Source: Spartinivicinus poritis (GTDB lineage Bacteria; Pseudomonadota; Gammaproteobacteria; Pseudomonadales; Zooshikellaceae). Taken from it: 64,000 nucleotides of DNA. This document shows positions 1 through 9,600 of this stretch, piece after piece. Under the pieces are notes generated by a model. It was not told the DNA's origin. It worked only from the letters and a program-made list of their open reading frames with translations, and did not search any database. The translations under genes were made by a program, and so were the position numbers. The stretch is from NCBI RefSeq assembly GCF_028858535.1, contig NZ_JAPMOU010000014.1, positions 1 to 64,000 on the forward strand, in the 5' to 3' direction. Each line of letters starts with the position of its first letter. Positions within the stretch are counted from its first letter, which is position 1.

Positions 1-691
1 ACTTAAAAACGTGCTGTCTGAAGTCGAGAGAATATGTCATGTGTAGTATTATGCCAGATTATAGATTTTTAGCTATATGAGGCCGTTCAACTTACTTAAA
101 TGAAATTTATCAAGTGTTAAATAAATTTAATAAAGGCGTGATTATTGATTGAGTATTTTGAAATGATTGATCTTTAATTCTGTGTAAGTAGGGCAGCTAA
201 ATTTAGCTAATATACAAATAATTTTATATTATTTTAATCCGCTATATTTTTATCACGATGTGAAAATTAGACTCCTATAGAAGAGTGGCTGAAACAAACT
301 ATGCACACAATAGTGCTGTATAAACAAAAAGCAACTGGTCGGGTAAATTTAATTCATTGGATACCTGTAGTAATTGTTTGATTATTGCCCAATACAAGCC
401 TGAAATTGAGAATTATCTAATATCTGTTAGACTAGCTATTGAGCGGAAAGGCTTTTATGGTGTCATAAGTAACTCACTGGTCCCTATCCTTGACTTCCTT
501 TTGTCTTCATAAAATCCCTCGACCTGCTGTAAAACCCTGGGGTTTGCGGTAGTCCGGTGTTTATTAGACATTTTTTATAAGGCCAAGTGTAAGAACGTTT
601 GATATATGAGTGTTTGGTATAAGAAAGAATGTCAATTAAGACAGCTGACAATGCATGACCAGTGAATCTTATGAATAACTGAGGAATAACT
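1..691. other. Non-coding stretch upstream of slyD-like gene
   Basis: Low-G+C sequence with no credible reading frame on either strand. Just before the slyD-like gene, an extended -10-like element (TGG followed by TATAAG, 616-623) and a Shine-Dalgarno GAGGA at 681-685 are visible. The rest shows no recognisable structure. A minus-strand reading frame reaching into the slyD-like gene looks like chance. Confidence 0.5.
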
Positions 692-1153
692 ATGTTGATT
701 GGTGACAAGTGTGTAGTGAGCATTGAATATACGTTAAAGGATGATGATGGCACAGTAATTGACCAGTCTGCAGAAGGCCAGCCTCTTGCTTACCTTCACG
801 GGTTTGGCAACATTATTCCTGGCTTAGAGCAAGAATTAGTAGGCAAGGTAGCAGGTGATGGCTTTCAGGTAACGGTTAAGCCAGAAGATGCTTATGGAGA
901 GCGGATGGAGCAACTGGTACAGCAAGTGCCATTGGCCACGTTTCCAGAGCCAGAAAAGTTAGAAGTAGGGATGCGTTTTACCGCTCAAACAGAACAAGGT
1001 GATATTCCAGTGGTTATTACTGCGATAGAGAATGATGAAGCATCGGTTGATGCCAATCACCCCTTAGCAGGTGTAACCTTACATTTTGAAGGTAAAGTGG
1101 TTGATGTGCGCGATGCTACAGAAGAAGAGCTAGAGCATGGTCATGCTCACTAA
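692..1153 (+). CDS. slyD: FKBP-type peptidyl-prolyl cis-trans isomerase, SlyD-like
   Basis: A 153-residue cytoplasmic FKBP-family prolyl isomerase and chaperone, catalysing cis-trans isomerisation of Xaa-Pro bonds. The N-terminal FKBP half shows the YLHGFGNIIPGLE core (about residues 34-46). The insert-in-flap chaperone domain follows (about 68-125), containing NHPLAGVTLHFEGKV. The tail ends HGHAH, a remnant of the metal-binding His-rich tail that is much longer in E. coli SlyD (196 residues). The start follows a good Shine-Dalgarno, GAGGA, six bases upstream. It is a single gene with its own terminator. SlyD versus FkpB is not fully settled, but the HPLAG motif and His tail fit SlyD-like proteins of Pseudomonas-type bacteria. 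Confidence 0.85.
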   Translation: MLIGDKCVVSIEYTLKDDDGTVIDQSAEGQPLAYLHGFGNIIPGLEQELVGKVAGDGFQVTVKPEDAYGERMEQLVQQVPLATFPEPEKLEVGMRFTAQTEQGDIPVVITAIENDEASVDANHPLAGVTLHFEGKVVDVRDATEEELEHGHAH

Positions 1154-1198
1154 TTAAGTGAGTCGCAAATACCAGCTACTTATAATGTAAAAATAAAT

Positions 1199-1236
1199 AA
1201 AAGGCTTCTTGTGCATGACAATAGAAGCCTTTTTTA
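1199..1236. terminator. Bidirectional rho-independent terminator
   Basis: Inverted repeat AAGGCTTCT / AGAAGCCTT around a 13-base loop, with a T-run on the right and an A-rich flank on the left. It can therefore end both the slyD-like gene (plus) and the convergent REC-GGDEF-EAL gene (minus). Confidence 0.85.
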
Positions 1237-1307
1237 TGTCTAGTGTCTGCTTGTCTTGAATTATTTTTAGACAAATGTAGGGCGAAGTATAAGCTTCTTT
1301 CAAAAAG

Positions 1308-3107
1308 CTAAAAACCATTTACTTGTTCTTTATTTTGTTTTTTTTCAGTACCAATATCGGCAAAAGTTTCTTTTAAGTTATGTGCTGTAATAGGCTTGCT
1401 CAAGAAAAAGCCTTGAACTTCATCACAGCCGATTTTTATTAGTGTTTCAAGCTCTTCTTGGTGTTCTACTCCTTCTGCGACAACGGTTAAATCTAAATGT
1501 CTTGCCATAGAGATAATAGCGTCGGTTAAGGCAAAATTTTTGGCGTCTTTATGTAAATTGCTAATTAAGCTTCTATCGATTTTGATTTTATCAAACGGTA
1601 AGTTCTTTAAGTGGGTAATAGATGAAAAACCAGTGCCATAGTCATCTAGCGCAATTTGGATACCATACTTTTTAAGCTTGGTTAATGTTACCTCACATAC
1701 TTTAAGGTTCTGAATAACCTGACGTTCAGTAATTTCAATACATAGCATTTCTGGAGGCAAGTTGACTTCTTTTATCGTATTAATAAGATTATTAAAAAAC
1801 GTTGGGTTTGTAAACTGGCGGGCAGCGACATTAATGGCAACACTAATAAAGGGTAGGTATTTACCATTCAGTTGTTTAATAAGTTTAGACGCCTCTCGTA
1901 TAACATAGCAACACAGTGTACTGCCATAAATTGAGTTTTCAGCAATGTTAATAAACTCTTCTGGTGGAATATCCCCTAACTCGTTGTTATTCCACCGAAT
2001 TAATGCTTCAACACCAGAGCAATCACCTGTTAAACAATTGATGATTGGCTGGTATACAACTGAAAATTCTTTTCTTCGCAGACCTGATGGAAGTAAGTTA
2101 GCAATTTTTATATTTCTATTATTTAAGTTATCAAGCCTTTTACTGTAAAAACAAGCAAAATGATCACTGTTGTGTTTGGCTTCATACATAGCAATATCGG
2201 CATGTTTAACCAGCTCTTGAACCGTTTGACTGTCAGGGTAAACAGCAATACCAATACTAATGCTAACATCAATATTATATTGACCAATTTTAATAGGGAG
2301 AGCAGAAATCGCTTCATTGACTCGTTTGGCGATAGGATAAGCTTGTACTTCAGCATGTAAGTGTTCGGCAATAATGGCAAACTCATCGCCGCTAAGCCTG
2401 AATAACATATCCTCTTTTCTAAGTGCTTTGGTTACTCTAATCCCAAGCTCTTTCAAAATCTGGTCACCAGCACTATGTCCATAAGTGTCGTTAATACATT
2501 TAAAACCATTGATATCAAAATATAAAACTGCCATGACTGTATTTTGGCGTTTTGCTAAGTTAAGCGCACGTTTACAGAAATCAAAGAAATATATACGGTT
2601 TGGTAAGTTTGTTAAAGAGTCTTTTCTAACAATCGATTTTAACAGCTCATTTTGATTTGCCTGATTTTTTAACGCTTTTTTTAGTTCTAATTGAATTTCT
2701 TTGCGTTCTTTGGCATACCTTAATGATCGCATCAGAATAGATGGGGTCACTTCATTTTTACAGAGATAATCCTGAACACCGAGGCGAATCAGTTTTAATG
2801 GTAAAGAGTGATCTGCTGAGCCTGTGAGTATAACCACGGGTAATTCGGGTGAAAGTTGTTCAATCGCTTTGATAGGGCTTTCGAAACTATCGATATCAGG
2901 TAAATGTAAATCCAATAGAATTGCCGTGTAATGGTTATTATCGAGTTTCTCAAGGGTTTCAGCATATGTATCGACAGTATCAATTGATATATAATTGTTA
3001 GAAGCCCTCTCAATCATCGTTTTGAATAACAAAGCATCGCTTGGATTATCCTCAACCATTAGTATTTTACTATTTGGTTCATAACAATTTACGATAAACT
3101 CTTTCAT
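1308..3107 (-). CDS. Response regulator with GGDEF and EAL domains
   Basis: A 599-residue cytoplasmic cyclic-di-GMP enzyme controlled by phosphorylation. The receiver domain (about 15-130) has acidic residues in LMVEDNPSD and phospho-acceptor D66 in LLDLHLPD. The GGDEF domain (about 165-325) has the variant signature SGDEF at 239-243 and an intact inhibitory I-site RKED at 230-233. The EAL domain (about 340-585) keeps EALIRW (E367), NVAARQF, EITE, DDYGTG, KIKID, AEGVE and QGFFLSKP, so phosphodiesterase activity is expected; cyclase activity is possible because SGDEF variants can be active. The start follows a strong AGAGGGGG Shine-Dalgarno. The gene lies 23 bases downstream of a histidine kinase on the same strand, its likely phosphodonor. 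Confidence 0.93.
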   Translation of the reverse strand: MKEFIVNCYEPNSKILMVEDNPSDALLFKTMIERASNNYISIDTVDTYAETLEKLDNNHYTAILLDLHLPDIDSFESPIKAIEQLSPELPVVILTGSADHSLPLKLIRLGVQDYLCKNEVTPSILMRSLRYAKERKEIQLELKKALKNQANQNELLKSIVRKDSLTNLPNRIYFFDFCKRALNLAKRQNTVMAVLYFDINGFKCINDTYGHSAGDQILKELGIRVTKALRKEDMLFRLSGDEFAIIAEHLHAEVQAYPIAKRVNEAISALPIKIGQYNIDVSISIGIAVYPDSQTVQELVKHADIAMYEAKHNSDHFACFYSKRLDNLNNRNIKIANLLPSGLRRKEFSVVYQPIINCLTGDCSGVEALIRWNNNELGDIPPEEFINIAENSIYGSTLCCYVIREASKLIKQLNGKYLPFISVAINVAARQFTNPTFFNNLINTIKEVNLPPEMLCIEITERQVIQNLKVCEVTLTKLKKYGIQIALDDYGTGFSSITHLKNLPFDKIKIDRSLISNLHKDAKNFALTDAIISMARHLDLTVVAEGVEHQEELETLIKIGCDEVQGFFLSKPITAHNLKETFADIGTEKKQNKEQVNGF

Positions 3108-3130
3108 AGCCCCCTCTACTTATTAGGTTG

Positions 3131-3829
3131 TTAGGCTAAAAATCGGTTAGGAAAGGTGCAAGTTACAAGTAATCCACCAAGCGCTGATTGATCAAACGTA
3201 ATAGAACCATCATATAGGTTGATAATTTGCTGACAATAGGCCAAACCCATGCCATCACCTGGGTATTCCTTTTCACTGTGTAATCGAGAAAACATACGTG
3301 TAACAATGTCATAATTTTGTTCTTTAATGCCAATACCGTTATCGGCAATAAGTAATGACCAGCTATTTTTTTCCTGGGTAGTTGACACTTCAATAGTGGG
3401 TATTTTATCTTTGTGCTGAAACTTAAATGCATTATCAAGGAGAGCTGATAGTAGCTTATCCCACAGTTCGTCTGATCCTTTAATAGTAGGTAAATTAGCT
3501 ATTTTTAAACTGGGTGTTGGTTGATTTGAATAGTGATGATTAAAGTAATTATTTTTTGTTAATATTTGATCTATTAGCTGATTTAGGTTGATTTCCACAA
3601 GCGGATAGGTAGTTGATGTAATTTGAGAATAGCTAACAATACTATTAAGCATTGCTTGTGCTTTAACAGCGTTTTCTTTTAATATTAAAAGCAATTTAAT
3701 ACCTTGTTCATCAAGCTGGTCTTGATAGGTCTCTAACAAAATAGTTGAAAAGCCATCTAATCCTCGTAATGGAGCACTTAAGTCATGAGCGATTGAATAG
3801 ATTGTTCTGGTATATTCGTCACTGTTCAT
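3131..3829 (-). CDS. Sensorless histidine kinase (HisKA-HATPase_c)
   Basis: A 232-residue soluble kinase with no sensor domain. The phospho-acceptor H15 in AHDLSAPLRG is almost at the N terminus, and an in-frame stop immediately precedes the ATG, so this is not a missed upstream start. The ATP-binding domain has an N box (LLDNAFKF), G1 DNGIGIKE and the lid/G2 GDGMGLAYC preceded by MFSRLH. This is the catalytic-domain type seen in Cph1-like phytochrome kinases. It lies directly upstream of the REC-GGDEF-EAL gene with a 23-base gap, suggesting one transcript and a dedicated kinase-regulator pair. The input must come from protein interaction or another kinase. A CheA-like or Hpt role is less likely because the ATP-binding motifs are intact. 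Confidence 0.85.
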   Translation of the reverse strand: MNSDEYTRTIYSIAHDLSAPLRGLDGFSTILLETYQDQLDEQGIKLLLILKENAVKAQAMLNSIVSYSQITSTTYPLVEINLNQLIDQILTKNNYFNHHYSNQPTPSLKIANLPTIKGSDELWDKLLSALLDNAFKFQHKDKIPTIEVSTTQEKNSWSLLIADNGIGIKEQNYDIVTRMFSRLHSEKEYPGDGMGLAYCQQIINLYDGSITFDQSALGGLLVTCTFPNRFLA

Positions 3830-4310
3830 GCTTTAATATAACCCCTTCCGTAGGGTTCACGTTTGGACGGGTTTAATATAAGTGAATGATGGTGATATGG
3901 ATATAGTGAGTGGCTTTATCTTTATTGTATAATAAAAAATTGTGATTGCATGATGGAAAATTATTGTCAAACATTACAGCCCATCCATGGTTGATTGATA
4001 TGTTTTGAAAGACGATAGTAATTATTATTCTATAGGCATATTAGGTAGTGTAGTTGTAATTTGAGTAAGGTTGAAGAAGTAAATGGGAATAAGTGGGGGG
4101 AGAGCGTAAACAAATGCTTATTTAATCAGCCCGAATATCTGATTAGATTAGCCGATTTTAAATGCCTGATAGAATATTGTGGCTAAGAAAACAGCTTGTC
4201 TATATAAAATCACAGTCTTGATACCTGTTTTAAAGTAATAAAAAAAGAAGGTAAATATATTATATTTTAAGTGTGTTACAATGCTTGTAATATTTTATTA
4301 ATTAGGTATT
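3830..4310. other. Gene-free stretch between two minus-strand signalling genes
   Basis: A+T-rich intergenic sequence with no reading frame of useful length and no clear hairpin. It presumably contains the promoter for the kinase/REC-GGDEF-EAL pair, but no convincing -35/-10 pair could be picked. Confidence 0.4.
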
Positions 4311-4718
4311 TTAGAGGAAATATTGCTTAATGATCCGGTCCAATACTGATTGAGTAAGAGGTTTCGTATAGAAACCCGTCACCTCATTTATTGTGTTAGC
4401 TTTCTCTTTGTCATCTGGATTAAGTGATGTTGTTAACATAACTATCACTACTTTTGCTTTTTGATCTGGAGACAGCTTTTCATATTCTTCTAAAAACTCC
4501 CAACCATTCATCCTTGGCATATTGATGTCAAGAAAAATAAGACAAGGTTGAGGATGGCTCCCCTCATTCGTTGACCTTAGGTAGTCTAAAGCATCAATGG
4601 CAGAGGTCATTGCAATAACGTTTTCTGTGATATTTGCTTTTTTTATTATTAGATGATGCAAAAAATTATCTGCTTCATTGTCATCAATAAGTAATATTTT
4701 TTGTAATATTTTATCCAT
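4311..4718 (-). CDS. Stand-alone response regulator (Rcp1/CheY-like receiver)
   Basis: A 135-residue single receiver domain without an output domain. The acidic pocket is LLIDDNEAD, the phospho-acceptor is D64 in FLDINMPRMNG, the switch Thr lies in VIVMLTTS, and the conserved Lys is in FYTKPL. The loop preceding D64 is long, as in Rcp1-type regulators that pair with phytochrome-like kinases. It starts 9 bases after the upstream membrane kinase (4728-6350) ends, so the two are almost certainly co-transcribed partners. Output is likely by protein-protein contact or as a shuttle in a phosphorelay. Confidence 0.9.
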   Translation of the reverse strand: MDKILQKILLIDDNEADNFLHHLIIKKANITENVIAMTSAIDALDYLRSTNEGSHPQPCLIFLDINMPRMNGWEFLEEYEKLSPDQKAKVVIVMLTTSLNPDDKEKANTINEVTGFYTKPLTQSVLDRIIKQYFL

Positions 4719-4727
4719 ATTTCTATT

Positions 4728-6350
4728 TCAGTTTGGTATTGTGAAAGAAAAACTACTGCCTTTGTCAGGATTTGAATCAACCCAAATCTGACCTTTATGT
4801 AAGTCTACAACTTTTTTGCAACAAGCTAAACCTATACCTATTCCTTCATATTCATTTCTTTTATGAAGGCGTTGAAAGATAACAAAAATTTTATTTTTTA
4901 CGTTGTCTTCGATACCAATACCATTATCTTGAACGATAAATTTCCAACAGTTGTTTTCCTTGTAAGCGAATACTTTTACTTTAGGCTGAACACTATGTCT
5001 GCGAAACTTAATCGCATTACTAATTAGACTCTCAAATAACATCTGTAACTCAGCCGGATAGCCTTTTATTGTGGGTAATTCGCTTACTTCAAGAGTGGCA
5101 CTGGCTATTTGAATAACTGGATGCAGGTCATCCTGTATGGATTCAAGTAAAGTATTACAGTTGACTAAGCTTGGCTTTTTGTTAAAACCGATACGTGAAT
5201 AGTCCAACAAGCCTTTTATCAGCATACTCATATGGTTGCTGGATTGTGCAATGAAATCCAAACTTTTTTTACCTGTCTCATCGAGAATTTTGTTGTATCT
5301 AGTAGTGATTAACTCGCTGTAGCTCATGATAGTACGTAATGGTTCTTGTAAATCGTGGGATGCAATATAAGCAAATTGCTCCAATTCATGATTACGTGCT
5401 TTTAGTTCAACTTCTTTAAGCTTTATCTTTATGAGTAAATACGCGGTTACCCAGATAGCCATGAAGGCTAAGCATCGATTAATAACCACTATCCATGTTG
5501 GGCTACCTGGTTGAGAAAAAAAGTAACCAAAAATCAATAGTGTTGATGCGACTAGTGCAAGTATATAAGTAGCTTGGTGGGATGGAATAAACCAACTGTA
5601 AAGAACCAGCAATATGTAAATGACAGCCGCTGCAACACCTAATGGTAGGTTTAAGTCGATAAAGAAAAGAGCAATAGCTAATGCGACTGCATAACCAGTC
5701 ATTAATGGAGGTATTTTTACTGCTGCTTGGTCATTATAGGCAAATTCTCTTAACCAGCTAAGAGCCGTGAATCCTATTCCAAGGAGCATGAAGCCTACTG
5801 CCGTATGCACTGCCATTTGCGTATATTTTCCCCAACTGTAGGCTATCTTTATGTCAATTAGATAACCAATCAGTGCAGTGAAGCCTAAACTAAATATAAT
5901 GGTAGTGAGTACTCCACTTAACTGAATTTTTCGAATATTCAAGGTGTATAAAATGCAAGCAACTGCAAAAAGAGAAAAGCAAATAGCTGTATTGGGTGCC
6001 ATGCGTCCCGGGTGAGAGGTTTCAACTGTAATATAATGAGTAATAAATAATTCATCTAAGCCAATATCGGTGCCAAAAATATACTGAATCAGCGTCAAGA
6101 ACCCAATGATGCCTGCTATTCCACCAGTGATGGTTCCCATAAGCAAACTATTTTTGGAAACAAAGTATAACGCTATGCCACAGAGTATAAAGCCTAATGC
6201 GGTATTATATTGCATAGGGACAAGTGTTGGTAACAGCTGGATCAGCATTACCGTTTTGGTGTGCCAACCTATAAGTACCACTATCCCAAGTAGTAAACTA
6301 AGAGTAGCTGCTGAGAAAACGATAGTGTTTAATACGAGCTGTTTGTTCAT
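4728..6350 (-). CDS. Membrane-bound sensor histidine kinase
   Basis: A 540-residue inner-membrane kinase. The N-terminal 310 residues form about eight or more hydrophobic segments with short loops, a MASE-like integral sensor with no large periplasmic domain. A short linker (KARNHELEQFAYIASHD) leads to HisKA with phospho-acceptor H332 in SHDLQEPLRTIMSYS. The HATPase domain follows, with N box LISNAIKF, G1 DNGIGIED, then IFQRLH and GIGIGLACCKK. The Cph1-type catalytic domain matches three other kinases in this region. It is followed within 9 bases by the receiver gene at 4311-4718. The ligand sensed by the membrane domain cannot be inferred. Confidence 0.9.
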   Translation of the reverse strand: MNKQLVLNTIVFSAATLSLLLGIVVLIGWHTKTVMLIQLLPTLVPMQYNTALGFILCGIALYFVSKNSLLMGTITGGIAGIIGFLTLIQYIFGTDIGLDELFITHYITVETSHPGRMAPNTAICFSLFAVACILYTLNIRKIQLSGVLTTIIFSLGFTALIGYLIDIKIAYSWGKYTQMAVHTAVGFMLLGIGFTALSWLREFAYNDQAAVKIPPLMTGYAVALAIALFFIDLNLPLGVAAAVIYILLVLYSWFIPSHQATYILALVASTLLIFGYFFSQPGSPTWIVVINRCLAFMAIWVTAYLLIKIKLKEVELKARNHELEQFAYIASHDLQEPLRTIMSYSELITTRYNKILDETGKKSLDFIAQSSNHMSMLIKGLLDYSRIGFNKKPSLVNCNTLLESIQDDLHPVIQIASATLEVSELPTIKGYPAELQMLFESLISNAIKFRRHSVQPKVKVFAYKENNCWKFIVQDNGIGIEDNVKNKIFVIFQRLHKRNEYEGIGIGLACCKKVVDLHKGQIWVDSNPDKGSSFSFTIPN

Positions 6351-6654
6351 GTTCCTCTATAAAGCTCTGTGGCTTAATCCAGTTGTTTAAAGAATAGAGC
6401 TATGCTACTGATTATTTTAGCTAACGTATTGACTGGTTTATTAAGGGAACCTTAAGACTAACTATGGAAAAAACGATAACAATATGAACAGGCTCAGCAA
6501 TAGCTATAGTTTTTGTTGGTAACTATACTACAGGTAGTGGTTTTTTACTTTGGTTTGAGTGTGGTATATGAAGCTTTTGTTAAACCTATTGGTTATTTGT
6601 GCCAGACTCTGAACAATTATATATGCCTAAACAGTTATATATGGATGTATAACA
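6351..6654. other. Divergent intergenic region between two kinases
   Basis: About 300 bases separating the minus-strand kinase/regulator pair from the plus-strand hybrid kinase. It must carry both divergent promoters. No strong consensus promoter or palindrome stood out. Confidence 0.4.
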
Positions 6655-9600
6655 ATGCTCGTTTCCCCAAAAATCAGCACTAAGTTTATGGCTATGGCTA
6701 TTTTTTTAGTTGGGTTAACTTCTTTTATAACTGATCGTGTTTATTTTTACAACACCCAGAATATTTTAGTAAAAGAAGAAATTGAAGAACTGGAAGAAGA
6801 AGCTAGGTTACTTCGTGCCCCTATTCAAAAAGCCATTATTGAATTAAAAGACAGTGTTCAGCGGTTACATGATAAACCCACTTTACTTTCAGTTTTAGAA
6901 AGTGCTAGTCATGATCACCTTGATGAGTTAGCAAAAGATTTTAGAACACTACTGCAGCAAAATCCCGTATACAGTAAAGTTCGCTATGTTGATGCAATGG
7001 GTAAAGAGCTTCTCCGGCTTGACAGAAAAGGCCCAATAATTATAAGGACCTCAGAGAACAAACTGCAGGGGATTGCAGGTGAAAGTTATTTTAATGAAGC
7101 AATTAGTATAGATGCAGGTAAAATCTATTTGTCAGAAATAGAACCAAATCGTGAGTTTGGTCAAATAGTGAGGCCTATTACCCATGTGCTAAGAGTTGCA
7201 CAACCTACTTATAATAAAAATGATGAATTTGTTGGTGTGATTATCATTAACTTAAATATGTCTGAATTACTATCAGAGTTAAGCCAGCAAGTAAATAATA
7301 AGCGAGAGTTGTTTGTGACGAATACTTATGGTGAGTATTTGTGGCATCCACAGCGCAAACATATATTAGGCTTTACAACACAAAAAGTCACTATACAAGA
7401 TGAGTTTCCGAAAAGTCATCAGGTGGTAGAAGGCAGTAAACGTAAATTGTTGGCAGAAACAGTAGATGGTAGAATTTTATCTTATATTGCGCTTCCATTT
7501 GATTCTTTAGACTCTAACCGCCTGCTAGGTATTGGTCTATCAGCTGAAAAAAATGTATTATTACATGAAGTTAATGCGCTACAGAAAAAAAATATGTTGT
7601 TTTCTGTCGTGCTTATTATAATTGCCGCTGCCATAGCAATATTATTTTCTAAGCTTATCACTAAACCATTGACAAGAATAACCGCAATAACTGAGAAATT
7701 CCCTGATTATTCTGATGCTGATAAAAAGTTGACGCTAGATAGGCGAGATGAAATTGGGGTGCTTGCAAACAGTTTTAATAAGCTAATAACGCAAATTCTT
7801 GAGCAAGAGTGGCTTCGTAATGGACATTTGGAACTAGCAACGAAAATAAGAGGTAAACTAACACCTAATGAAGTAGCATACAGTTCTTTACAATGCCTTG
7901 CTACTTATATTGGCGCGTCATTAGGTGCATTTTATCGATTATGTGAAAATAACAGCTTAGTTTTATTGGAAGGCTACGCAATCAAAGGTAATTCAAAAGC
8001 TAAAAAATATATAGAGTCTGGTGACTCTATATTAGCGACAGTATTAGAAGAAGGTATAGTTAAAATTGATAACCACTTGCCCGATAATTATTTTTTTACT
8101 CATTCAGGTTTGGGAGAAGCAAGGCCTACTAATAGATTGATTGCACCTATAGTTGCAGAGAGAAAAATTGTTGCACTAATTGAATTGGCAACATTAGCAC
8201 CTTTGTCGAAAAAAGCAGAGTTATTGTTAGAACAGACAGCTGAAACAATTGGTATGACACTGCTAAGTGCTGAAGCGCGTGATGAAATTGCTAGAATGCT
8301 AGAAGATAGCAACCTACAGCAAGAAGAACTTAAGGTATCTAATGATGAATTAGCTATTAAAACTAAAGAGTTAGAAGAGTCTCAAGATGAGCTGACAGCT
8401 AAAACAGCTGAGTTAGAAACGACAAATGTATCGATAGAAGAAAAGAATAAAAAACTCGAAACACAAAAAGAACAACTGGCAAAAAATACAGAGGAAATTA
8501 AGAGAAAAATGGAGGAAGTAGAACAGGTTAGTCAATATAAATCTGAATTTTTGGCTAATATGAGTCATGAACTACGTACTCCACTGAATAGTTTGTTAAT
8601 TTTAGCTAAGTCCTTTCAAGATAATGAAGATGGAAACCTGACAGAATCTCAAGTTGAAGAAGCCGCTATGATTTACAGTGGTGGAGTGGAGTTGTTAAAT
8701 TTAATTAATGATGTTTTAGATTTTTCAAAAATAGAAGCTAGAAAAATTAGTATAATTAAAAATAATGAAAATATTGCGGGTATTGTGCAAAAACTAATTA
8801 GACTGTTTTTACCATTAGCAGCAGAAAAAAATATAGCCCTTAAGTCTGAAATTGATCAAGATGTACCAGAAATCCTATTTACTGATGTTCAACGCTTAGA
8901 GCAGATATTAAAAAACTTATTATCTAATGCATTGAAGTTTACATCAAAAGGTTGTGTAAAACTCAAAGTCAGTATTTCAAAGTCAAACATGATAGCTTTT
9001 GCTGTAATTGATACAGGCATTGGGGTTGACCAAAAAGCACACAAAGATATATTTGAAGCTTTCAAGCAAGAGGATGGCTCTATTGATCGTAAATATGGAG
9101 GCACAGGGTTAGGTTTAGCTATATCATTGAAGCTTGCCAAGTTATTAGATGGTGAGATAAAAGTAAAAAGTGTGAAAGGTGTAGGTAGTACCTTTACTTT
9201 ACTATTACCATTGCAAACATCTAATGAAACTACCTCAGAAACTATTTTAACAGTAGAAGAAAACAACCCAAAGCCATCACTTTCACCGCTACATGCGACG
9301 GTTGATGCATTACCGTCAACTAGTCGTGATAAAGCAGTAGCCAAGCCACTAAATAATGTTTCGAATACCATATTAATTGTGGAAGATGACATACGATTTG
9401 CAGGCAATTTGAGCAAGTTTATAAGTAACAGGGGATATCACATATTAACAGCGACTACTGGCAAAGAAGCATTATTAATGGTACAGAAATATATGCCATC
9501 TGTAGTTATTCTTGACTTAATGCTGCCTGATATTGACGGACTTAAAGTATTAGAACAGCTTAAAGCGGATTTGAAAACCAGACATATTCCTGTGCATATT

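Noticed and set aside
484-753. 89-codon minus-strand frame overlapping the slyD-like start
   Set aside because: Compositionally odd, no domain, overlaps a well-supported gene and its ribosome site.
3131-3829. Possible truncated pseudogene of a larger kinase
   Set aside because: In-frame stop before a clean ATG, intact ATP-binding motifs and tight coupling to the next gene favour a functional short kinase, though this is listed as a finding to test.
8889-9416. 175-codon minus-strand frame antisense to the hybrid kinase
   Set aside because: Shadow of the HATPase coding region.
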